DNA of 10,366 nucleotides from Actinomycetota bacterium (lineage in GTDB: Bacteria; Actinomycetota; Actinomycetes; UBA12327): contig JAPLBW010000002.1 in the NCBI GenBank assembly GCA_026392555.1, positions 1 through 10,366 on the forward strand, written 5' to 3'. Shown here piece by piece: positions 1 to 4,831 of the stretch. Position 1 is the first letter of the stretch, and every line of letters begins with the position of its first letter. The translations under genes were made by a program, and so were the position numbers. Under the pieces are notes generated by a model. It saw nothing but the letters and a program-made list of their open reading frames with translations. It did no database searches and was not told the DNA's origin.

Positions 1-297
1 CGCGATGCGGTGCGCGCCACTGGCGACAAAGTGCGCTGCGCGTAACGCGGCAACTGTGGGTCGTGTTGCTTGTTCGAGGCCGTCGGCCGTAAACCACAGG
101 TGTTGGGCTTGCGGGCCTAAGCGCTCAACGGCGCGAGTGCGCAGCTTGGCCTGGGTCATGGCCGCGGCCACGAGATCGCCGCCGTGGTTGGCGCGGGCAG
201 CCGCGCTAGCGGCCATCACGCTGGCGGGGTTGTACGGAAAGAGCTGGGCAACCAGGGCTCGTCCAGCCTCCGACAGCAGGGTGGGGGGCTGGCTCAT
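1..297 (-). CDS. Probable class I SAM-dependent methyltransferase / THUMP-like domain protein, N-terminal fragment
   Basis: The minus strand is open from an ATG at 297 to the left edge, giving 99 residues without a stop, so the gene continues outside the window. The peptide starts MSQPPTLLSEAGRALVAQLF and carries LVAAAMTQAKLRTRA (residues 42-56) and LWFTADGLEQATRPTVAALR (67-86). This resembles the N-terminal region of actinobacterial proteins annotated as THUMP-like or class I SAM-dependent methyltransferases, which I recall next to groES in other actinobacteria. The SAM-binding glycine motif would lie beyond the edge, so the catalytic assignment is inferred from the N-terminal pattern only. 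A purine-rich GAGAGAG lies just upstream of the ATG as a possible ribosome site. The gene is divergent from groES and shares the 170-bp control region holding the CIRCE element. No promoter of its own stands out. The plus-strand ORF over the same bases is a shadow. Confidence 0.62.
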   Translation of the reverse strand, partial: MSQPPTLLSEAGRALVAQLFPYNPASVMAASAAARANHGGDLVAAAMTQAKLRTRAVERLGPQAQHLWFTADGLEQATRPTVAALRAAHFVASGAHRIA

Positions 298-322
298 GAC
301 CCCACTCTCTCGCACCGGTAGG

Positions 323-349
323 CTGGCACTCGAGTTGACGGAGTGCTAA
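323..349 (+). promoter_or_regulatory. CIRCE operator (HrcA binding site) upstream of groES
   Basis: The inverted repeat is CTGGCACTC, a 9-nt spacer, then GAGTGCTAA. The CIRCE consensus is TTAGCACTC-N9-GAGTGCTAA. The right arm is perfect and the left arm matches 7 of 9. HrcA is the known repressor of groESL operons through CIRCE in many bacteria including actinobacteria. The hrcA gene is not in this window. The spacer contains TTGACG, the likely -35 box, so bound repressor would cover the promoter directly. Confidence 0.9.
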
Positions 350-364
350 CGCCCACCGTATGCT
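335..364 (+). promoter_or_regulatory. groESL promoter (sigma-A type)
   Basis: TTGACG at 335-340 and TATGCT at 359-364 are separated by 18 bp, close to the vegetative consensus. Transcription would start near 371, leaving a leader of about 97 nt before groES. The -35 box lies inside the CIRCE spacer, which fits HrcA repression. The call rests on sequence match and position only. Confidence 0.75.
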
Positions 365-381
365 CTGACCGGTTCTCGCCC

Positions 382-425
382 CGTGGCGAAACCACGTGAC
401 AGGCCAGTTGCACCGGCCTTGTCAC
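382..425 (+). promoter_or_regulatory. Two tandem hairpins in the groES 5' leader
   Basis: The first hairpin is CGTGG-CGAAA-CCACG (382-396). The second pairs GTGACAGGCC (396-405) with GGCCTTGTCAC (415-425) around a 9-nt loop, with one bulged base. Both lie downstream of the predicted start site and upstream of the ribosome site. They share G396, so the two full stems cannot form at the same time. A role in mRNA stability or temperature response is possible but unproven. The second stem does not sequester the Shine-Dalgarno sequence at 454-460. Confidence 0.5.
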
Positions 426-467
426 AGTCCCTAAACATTGATGATCCCTTGAAGGGGGAGCAGCACA

Positions 468-761
468 GTGTCGGTTTCCATTAAGCCGCTTGAAGACCGC
501 GTCTTGGTTCAGCCTCTCGAGGCCGAGCAGACCACCGCCTCCGGTCTGGTCATTCCAGACACCGCTAAGGAAAAGCCTCAAGAGGGCAAAGTCCTAGCGG
601 TCGGACCTGGTCGCTTCGAAGACGGTAAGCGCATCCCGTTGGACATTTCTGAAGGCGACATCGTCGTTTACAGCAAGTACGGCGGCACCGAAGTCAAGTA
701 CGACGGTCAGGAATGCCTGATCTTGTCGGCACGCGACGTCTTGGCCATCGTCAACAAGTAG
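468..761 (+). CDS. groES: Co-chaperonin GroES (Hsp10)
   Basis: GroES is the heptameric lid of the cytoplasmic GroEL folding chamber. Binding with ATP encloses the substrate protein. The 97-residue product has the normal length and the family signature SIKPLEDRVLVQPLEAEQTT at its N-terminus. The mobile-loop region follows (about residues 16-35, TTASGLVIPDTAKEKPQEG), then GKVLAVGPG, a DIVVYSKYGGTEVKYDGQE stretch, and an ILSARDVLAIV end. The start is GTG at 468, with a strong ribosome site (GGGGGAG, 454-460) spaced 7 nt, and it matches the usual N-terminus. It is the first gene of the groES-groEL1 operon, under the CIRCE-controlled promoter. Nothing in the protein is unusual. Confidence 0.97.
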   Translation: MSVSIKPLEDRVLVQPLEAEQTTASGLVIPDTAKEKPQEGKVLAVGPGRFEDGKRIPLDISEGDIVVYSKYGGTEVKYDGQECLILSARDVLAIVNK

Positions 762-785
762 CCGTTATTTAATCCGCACCACCAG

Positions 786-836
786 TGCGAGCAATCGCAT
801 GCAGTCTCGCCCTGAGTCCGTAAGGGACCAGGGCGA
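786..836 (+). promoter_or_regulatory. Two hairpins in the groES-groEL intergenic RNA
   Basis: The 108-nt gap between groES and groEL1 holds two hairpins. The first is a 5-bp stem TGCGA/TCGCA closed by the GNRA-type tetraloop GCAA (786-799). The second is larger: TCGCCCTG (807-814) pairs with CAGGGCGA (829-836), and GTCC/GGAC (816-819/825-828) extends the stem above one bulged A, with loop GTAAG. No U-tract follows, so this is not a standard terminator. Candidate roles are an mRNA-processing or stability element, or a partial attenuator that sets the GroES:GroEL ratio. All of these are inference. Confidence 0.55.
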
Positions 837-869
837 TCTGCGTTAGGGCAATACAACGGAGAGGTCCCC

Positions 870-2498
870 ATGGCAAAGATTTTGGAATTTGATGAGCACG
901 CTCGTCGCTCCCTCGAGCGCGGTGTCAACAAGCTCGCTGATGCCGTCAAGGTCACGCTGGGCCCGAAGGGCCGCAACGTTGTCCTCGACAAGAAGTGGGG
1001 TGCGCCCACCATTACCAATGACGGTGTCACCATCGCTCGCGAGATTGAGCTCGATGACCCGTTTGAGAACCTCGGCGCCCAGTTGGTCAAAGAAGTCGCC
1101 ACCAAGACCAATGACGTCGCCGGTGATGGAACCACCACCGCCACCGTTTTGGCCCAAGAACTCGTCCGCGAAGGCCTGCGCAACGTCGCAGCCGGCGCCC
1201 AGCCCACTCCGCTTAAGCGCGGTATGGACAAGGCCGTCGAAGCAGTGAGTGCTCGTTTGCTTGAACTGGCCCGTCCCGTCAGTGGTCGCGACGAAGTCGC
1301 CCAGGTTGCCACGTTGTCAGCCCAGGATGCCGAGATCGGCAACACCATCGCTGAGGCCATGGACAAGGTCGGCAAAGAAGGCGTCATCACGGTCGACGAA
1401 TCCAACACCTTTGGTGTGGAACTCGAATTTGCTGAAGGCATGCAGTTCGACAAGGGCTACATCTCGCCTTACTTCGTCACCGACGCAGAGCGCATGGAAG
1501 CGGTTATCGATGATGGCTACATCTTGTTGGTTAACGGCAAGATCTCCGCTATCGCTGACCTGCTTCCCGTTGTTGAAAAGGTTGCTCAGTCGGGCAAGCC
1601 GCTGTTGATTATCGCGGAAGACATTGATGGCGAAGCGTTGTCGACGCTGGTCGTGAACAAGATCCGCGGACTGTTCAACGCAGTTGCAGTTAAGGCTCCT
1701 GGATTTGGCGACCGTCGTAAGGCCATGTTGCAAGACATCGCCATCTTGACCGGCGCCGAAGTCGTGTCAGCCGAAGTTGGCCTCAAGCTTGATCAGGTCG
1801 GCCTAGAAGTTCTAGGTACGGCTCGTCGCGTCGTCGTGACGAAGGATGACACCACGATCGTTGATGGTGGTGGCGAGAGCAGCGCAGTTAAAGACCGCGT
1901 GGGTCAGATTCGTGCCGAGATCGAGCGCACCGACAGTGACTGGGACCGCGAGAAGTTGCAAGAGCGTTTGGCCAAGTTGGCTGGTGGCGTTGTCGTCATT
2001 AAGGTCGGCGCAGCCACGGAAGTTGAGCTCAAGGAGCGCAAGCACCGCCTCGAAGATGCCATCTCGGCCACCCGTGCCGCGATTGAAGAAGGCATCGTTC
2101 CTGGTGGGGGTACCGCCCTGGTCTTGGCTGCGGCCGCGGTTGACGACCTGGATCTAACCGGTGATGAACTCGTTGGTGCCCAGATCGTTAAGCGTTCGCT
2201 GGACGCACCACTGCGCTGGATCGCTGAAAACGCTGGCGAACAAGGTCACGTCATCGTGGCCCAGGTCCGCTCTGGTGGCCAAGGCTTTAACGCGGCCACT
2301 GGCGAGTACGGCGACCTCATGGCTCAGGGTGTTATTGACCCCGTCAAGGTCACGCGCTCCGCGTTGCAAAACGCTGGCTCGATTGCTGGGTTGTTGCTCA
2401 CGACCGAAGCGTTGATCGTGGACAAGCCGGCTGAAGAAGAAGGCGATGCACACAGTGGACATGGTCACAGCCATGGCCCGGGTGGTCACGCACACTAA
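870..2498 (+). CDS. groEL1: Chaperonin GroEL1 (Hsp60) with histidine-rich C-terminus
   Basis: GroEL is the ATP-driven double-ring chaperonin of the cytoplasm and partners with GroES. The product is 542 residues, normal for the family. Visible signatures are VTLGPKGRNVVLD (28-40), the ATP-site GDGTTT (85-90, with D86), the hydrolysis-linked aspartate D396 in LEDAISATRAA, and PGGGT (411-415). The last 15 residues contain six histidines (H528, H531, H533, H535, H540, H542) in place of the GGM repeat found in housekeeping GroELs. That tail is typical of the actinobacterial GroEL1 paralogue that sits beside groES, while the essential GroEL2 is usually encoded elsewhere. The ATG at 870 follows GGAGAGG (858-864) by 5 nt. 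It is cotranscribed with groES and ends at a strong terminator. The tail could bind metals such as Cu or Ni, which is inference from its composition. Confidence 0.96.
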   Translation: MAKILEFDEHARRSLERGVNKLADAVKVTLGPKGRNVVLDKKWGAPTITNDGVTIAREIELDDPFENLGAQLVKEVATKTNDVAGDGTTTATVLAQELVREGLRNVAAGAQPTPLKRGMDKAVEAVSARLLELARPVSGRDEVAQVATLSAQDAEIGNTIAEAMDKVGKEGVITVDESNTFGVELEFAEGMQFDKGYISPYFVTDAERMEAVIDDGYILLVNGKISAIADLLPVVEKVAQSGKPLLIIAEDIDGEALSTLVVNKIRGLFNAVAVKAPGFGDRRKAMLQDIAILTGAEVVSAEVGLKLDQVGLEVLGTARRVVVTKDDTTIVDGGGESSAVKDRVGQIRAEIERTDSDWDREKLQERLAKLAGGVVVIKVGAATEVELKERKHRLEDAISATRAAIEEGIVPGGGTALVLAAAAVDDLDLTGDELVGAQIVKRSLDAPLRWIAENAGEQGHVIVAQVRSGGQGFNAATGEYGDLMAQGVIDPVKVTRSALQNAGSIAGLLLTTEALIVDKPAEEEGDAHSGHGHSHGPGGHAH

Positions 2499-2508
2499 GC
2501 ATTCACAT

Positions 2509-2547
2509 AACAAAGCCCGCTACTTTCGTAGCGGGCTTTGTTTGTTC
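2509..2547 (+). terminator. Rho-independent terminator after groEL1, possibly bidirectional
   Basis: A 15-bp perfect stem (left arm 2509-2523, right arm 2528-2542, loop TTTC) is followed on the plus strand by a T-rich stretch through about 2547. The GC core is AGCCCGCTAC/GTAGCGGGCT. It begins 10 nt after the groEL1 stop. The A-rich left flank becomes T-rich on the minus strand, so it could also stop transcripts from the convergent whiB3 gene, whose stop codon lies about 50 nt away. Confidence 0.93.
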
Positions 2548-2565
2548 TTCTGAGGGGGGTGGGGC

Positions 2566-2610
2566 TGTGAATCAAATGACTGTGAAGCAAATGATTAGGA
2601 AGCAAATGCG
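2566..2610. repeat. Three tandem 15-bp repeats across the whiB3 stop codon
   Basis: The units are TGTGAATCAAATGAC (2566-2580), TGTGAAGCAAATGAT (2581-2595) and TAGGAAGCAAATGCG (2596-2610). Units 1 and 2 differ at 2 of 15 positions. Unit 3 differs from unit 2 at 4. On the minus strand each unit equals five codons. The whiB3 stop TAA (2597-2595) falls at the boundary of units 3 and 2. Read past the stop, the frame gives SFASQSFDSQ, echoing the protein's AFAS end. Confidence 0.8.
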
Positions 2611-2909
2611 GGAGTGGCTCCGGGACTAAGCGCTTTGCCAGCTTCGATGATCGCCAAGCGGTCTTCTTCGCTCATGCCGCCCCAGACGCCGTAGGGTTCG
2701 CGAACTGCCAGCGCATGAGAGGCGCACGCAGCAATCACTGGGCATGTCTCGCAGATGGCTTTGGCGGCAAGCTCGCGGCGGGAGCGAGCTGAGCCACGCT
2801 CGCCCTCGGGGTGAAAGAAAGCCTCGGTGTCAACATCACGGCAGGAACCTTCGAGTTGCCAATCCCACAGATCAGCGTTAGGGCCGGGGAGTCGAGAGAT
2901 ATCTGCCAT
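2595..2909 (-). CDS. whiB3: WhiB-family iron-sulfur transcriptional regulator, WhiB3/WhiD type
   Basis: WhiB-like proteins are small actinobacterial regulators that carry a [4Fe-4S] cluster on four cysteines and typically act with the primary sigma factor. This 104-residue protein has C23, C53, C56 and C62 (C-X29-C-X2-C-X5-C), the same positions I recall for Mycobacterium WhiB3. It also has the N-terminal LPGPNADLWDWQLEGSCR, FFHPEGERG (31-39), and the GVWGG turn (74-78) that precedes the DNA-binding tail. That tail is short and not strongly basic. I chose the ATG at 2909, which has a perfect GGAGG (2920-2916) spaced 6 nt. A longer reading to 2966 adds 19 residues foreign to the family and starts within the promoter. 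The gene is convergent with groEL1, as in mycobacteria, where WhiB3 senses redox and nitric oxide. The Streptomyces orthologue WhiD acts in spore maturation. The role in this organism is not shown. Confidence 0.93.
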   Translation of the reverse strand: MADISRLPGPNADLWDWQLEGSCRDVDTEAFFHPEGERGSARSRRELAAKAICETCPVIAACASHALAVREPYGVWGGMSEEDRLAIIEAGKALSPGATPAFAS

Positions 2910-2961
2910 TGCATTCCTCCAAAGGACGGTTATTCCTGCCTGCGGTGTAGCGCTTGAGATA

Positions 2962-2990
2962 AACATAATATCGTTTCAACAGTTGGTCAA
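2962..2990 (-). promoter_or_regulatory. whiB3 promoter
   Basis: On the minus strand TTGACC (2990-2985) and TATGTT (2967-2962) are separated by exactly 17 bp, a near-consensus vegetative promoter. The start site would be near 2955, giving a leader of about 45 nt before the ATG at 2909. Confidence 0.72.
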
Positions 2991-3018
2991 GTTGTTCAGA
3001 CGAAAAAGTTTTGACTAA

Positions 3019-3028
3019 TTTCGCGAAA
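3019..3028. promoter_or_regulatory. Palindrome between the divergent whiB3 and merR genes, candidate operator
   Basis: TTTCGCGAAA is a perfect 10-bp palindrome about 30 bp upstream of the whiB3 -35 box and about 50 bp before the merR start. Its position between two divergent regulators makes it a possible operator. A 10-bp palindrome can occur by chance, and the binding protein is unknown. Confidence 0.3.
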
Positions 3029-3078
3029 CGGGGGTTCCTGAGTGGCAGATTTAGGCACAATCCCCCAAACTAGGCGTT

Positions 3079-4056
3079 GTGAGCGACTTTTCAGCCCCGT
3101 TTGAGATCCCGGTCACCCCGGAAGTGGGTCTAACCGTGGCGGCTGTGGCGCGTCGCTTGGGCGTGGCGCCTGCCACGCTTCGCACCTGGGATCGCCGCTA
3201 TGGCATCGGCCCCAGTGGGCACAGCGCGGGAGCACACCGCCGCTACAGCGTGGAAGACCTCATGCGCCTGGAAATTATGCGGGCCCTGGTCTTTGACGGT
3301 TGTTCGCCGGCTGATGCGGCCCGAGCAGCGTTGGAAGCTGATGCTGGTTTGGCCCGCGAAAGCATTGAGCCTGATCGCGGCGTGGCAGCACCCACCGAGC
3401 GTGGTCGAGCCGGTGGCGGACAAGTCGTTCCCATTCACGGTGGCGCAACTCAAGCACGCGGACTCTCGCGCGCAGCGTTAGCGCTTGATTCCCCCGCGGT
3501 TCGACGCATTTTGAAAGAGTCCTTGAACACGCGTGGCACCGTATGGACGTGGGACAACATCATCTCTCCCGTTTTGGTTGGCGTGGGTGAGCGCTTTTTA
3601 TCCACGGGTCAAGGCATTGAAATCGAGCACATCTTGTCCGAAGGGGTGGTTGGTGCTCTTCGTGACGTTGCCGAGAGCTTGGTCGAACCTTTTGGTTCAC
3701 GACCCATCATCTTGGCTGCGGCTCCCGATGAGCTGCATACCCTTCCGCTTCACGCAGTCGCTGCCGGCTTGGCTGAGCGCGGTGTGGCCAGCAGAATGCT
3801 AGGTGCCCGAGTCTCCCTTGACGCCTTGGTGTCTGCGGTGGCCCGCTCGGGCTCGCCCGCGGTCATGGTGTGGGCGCACGACCGGATTACTGGCGACTAT
3901 CTCGATGTCCATGCGCTGCGCAAGATGAAGTCAGCGCCCGCTGTTGTATTGGGGGGGCCTGGCTGGCCGGGCACTCTGCCCGATGGGGCAGTTTTGAGCC
4001 ACGACCTCACCGAGGCTGTGACCCGCCTGTCTAATGCGGCTCGAGGATTTATTTAG
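3079..4056 (+). CDS. MerR-family regulator with degenerate cobalamin-binding-like C-terminal domain
   Basis: Residues 16-85 form a MerR-type winged helix: VGLTVAAVARRLGVAPATLR, then TWDRRYGI (36-43), a wing with HRRYSVEDL (53-61) and the following helix. A glycine-rich linker spans about 93-128. Residues 129-325 resemble the helical-bundle plus Rossmann cobalamin-binding module of CarH/LitR regulators, with E183-H184, H220 in PDELHTLPLH, V-S-L-D (245-248) and LGGPG (291-295). The usual W-x9-E-H motif reads F173-x9-E183-H184, and the DxHxxG-like motif reads E218-L-H220-T-L-P, so ligand binding may be altered or lost. The length of 325 fits the family. The GTG at 3079 is the most 5' sensible start, with only a weak AGG before it. 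It is divergent from whiB3 and precedes bldM on the same strand, so it may control either one or itself. It is not identified as a named gene. Confidence 0.83.
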   Translation: MSDFSAPFEIPVTPEVGLTVAAVARRLGVAPATLRTWDRRYGIGPSGHSAGAHRRYSVEDLMRLEIMRALVFDGCSPADAARAALEADAGLARESIEPDRGVAAPTERGRAGGGQVVPIHGGATQARGLSRAALALDSPAVRRILKESLNTRGTVWTWDNIISPVLVGVGERFLSTGQGIEIEHILSEGVVGALRDVAESLVEPFGSRPIILAAAPDELHTLPLHAVAAGLAERGVASRMLGARVSLDALVSAVARSGSPAVMVWAHDRITGDYLDVHALRKMKSAPAVVLGGPGWPGTLPDGAVLSHDLTEAVTRLSNAARGFI

Positions 4057-4070
4057 CCTGACGGGCCTGT

Positions 4071-4099
4071 AGCCCCTTCGGCTCGACCGCTGGGGCGCT
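4071..4099 (+). terminator. Weak hairpin after merR, possible terminator
   Basis: AGCCCC (4071-4076) pairs with GGGGCGCT (4092-4099 region) with one bulge, and an inner CGG/CCG pairing supports the stem. It begins 15 nt after the merR stop. The following bases (ATTCAAG) are not U-rich, so termination would be partial at best. Confidence 0.3.
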
Positions 4100-4131
4100 A
4101 TTCAAGAACCCTGCTAAACCTGCCGATAGAT

Positions 4132-4149
4132 GGTGAGTACCTAGTCACC
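4132..4149. promoter_or_regulatory. Inverted repeat upstream of bldM, candidate operator
   Basis: GGTGA (4132-4136) and TCACC (4145-4149) form a perfect inverted repeat with an 8-bp spacer, 27 bp before the chosen bldM start. The size suits a dimeric NarL/FixJ-type regulator, so autoregulation by BldM is one possibility. No convincing -35/-10 pair could be fixed here. Confidence 0.35.
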
Positions 4150-4176
4150 TGATCTATGCGGAAAGGCAGGTTGGTC

Positions 4177-4788
4177 ATGGCCACGGTTCTCGTGTGTGAT
4201 GACGCTGCCATGTCGCGTGAAACATTGCGTCGAAATGTTGCTCTGGTTCCTGGTGTCCAGCGCGTAGATGTTGCGGTCAGTGGTGAAGAAGTCTTGGACC
4301 GCTGGCCTGTTGAACAACCCAACTTGGTGTTGATGGATGTGCGGATGCCTGGTATTGGCGGCATCGAAGCTGCACGTCGCTTGGTCATGCGGCATCCGGA
4401 AGCGGTCATCGTGATGGTCACTGTTGCGCAAGATCGTGATGCTGTTTCGCGCGCGATTGCCACAGGAGCTCGAGGATTTCTGACGAAGGACGCCACCCGC
4501 GAGGAAATCACCAGCACGGTTTCCTTTGCCCTGGAATCGGCTGCTTGGGGTTTGGCGCAACGTCGCCCACGTGAACTTCTCGGCGGCGAACCACCTGCTT
4601 TAACCGAACGTGAGCTTCAAGTTCTCGAGGGCATGAGCCGTGGTCGCAGCAATGGCGAGATAGGCAAGGAGTTGTTCTTGTCTGAAGACACGGTCAAGAC
4701 GCATGCTCGACGATTGTTCCGCAAAATCGGTGCAGCTGATCGCGCGCAGGCTGCTGCCTTGGGCTACCGGTGGGGCTACGTCAGCTAG
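4177..4788 (+). CDS. bldM: BldM-like response regulator (NarL/FixJ family)
   Basis: The 203-residue protein has an N-terminal receiver domain (1 to about 120) with acidic pair D8-D9, phospho-site position D54 (LMDVRMPG), T82 and K104. The C-terminal LuxR-type helix-turn-helix runs from about 141-203: LTERELQVLEGMSRGRSNGE, then LFLSEDTVKTHARRLFRKIG. The whole sequence closely resembles what I recall of Streptomyces BldM, including the VLVCDD start and the end in RAQAAALGYRWG. In Streptomyces BldM controls aerial growth and sporulation genes as a homodimer or with WhiI, and is reported to work without phosphorylation. The pocket residues here are all present, so phosphorylation cannot be excluded. 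The ATG at 4177 (MATVLVCDD) is preferred over 4156: it fits the family N-terminus and has AAAGG/AGG upstream. No histidine kinase gene is adjacent, which suits an orphan regulator. The neighbours whiB3/whiD and guaB support the orthology. Confidence 0.88.
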   Translation: MATVLVCDDAAMSRETLRRNVALVPGVQRVDVAVSGEEVLDRWPVEQPNLVLMDVRMPGIGGIEAARRLVMRHPEAVIVMVTVAQDRDAVSRAIATGARGFLTKDATREEITSTVSFALESAAWGLAQRRPRELLGGEPPALTERELQVLEGMSRGRSNGEIGKELFLSEDTVKTHARRLFRKIGAADRAQAAALGYRWGYVS

Positions 4789-4792
4789 CAGG

Positions 4793-4798
4793 TAGCAT
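4793..4798 (+). promoter_or_regulatory. Probable -10 box of guaB
   Basis: TAGCAT lies in the 43-bp bldM-guaB gap and matches the actinobacterial TANNNT pattern. Transcription would start near 4805, followed by GAGGA (4818-4822) and the TTG start at 4832. No clear -35 box is visible. Confidence 0.4.
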
Positions 4799-4831
4799 TA
4801 AGCATTGAATCCCCGACGAGGATGGTGCGAC

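Noticed and set aside
5..349. Plus-strand reading frame of 114 codons upstream of groES
   Set aside because: Its composition is arginine/alanine-rich and unlike a real protein. It runs through the CIRCE element and promoter, and the opposite strand holds a family-like frame open to the window edge.
807..836. Rho-independent terminator between groES and groEL1
   Set aside because: The stem is strong but no U-tract follows, and groEL1 has no obvious promoter or second CIRCE after it.
707..1453. Long minus-strand frame (248 codons) across the groES-groEL junction
   Set aside because: It lies antisense to groEL1 and is serine/threonine-rich with no recognisable motif. It is a codon-bias shadow.
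3030..3066. GGGGG...CCCCC long-range stem upstream of merR
   Set aside because: A 5-bp homopolymer pairing over a 27-nt loop is weak and easily arises by chance, and the merR transcription start is unknown.
4098..4560. Two overlapping minus-strand frames opposite bldM
   Set aside because: Both are antisense to the conserved receiver domain and share no features with known proteins.
4789..4831. Purine riboswitch ahead of guaB
   Set aside because: The gap is only 43 bp, too short for a purine aptamer plus expression platform, and no conserved core is visible.
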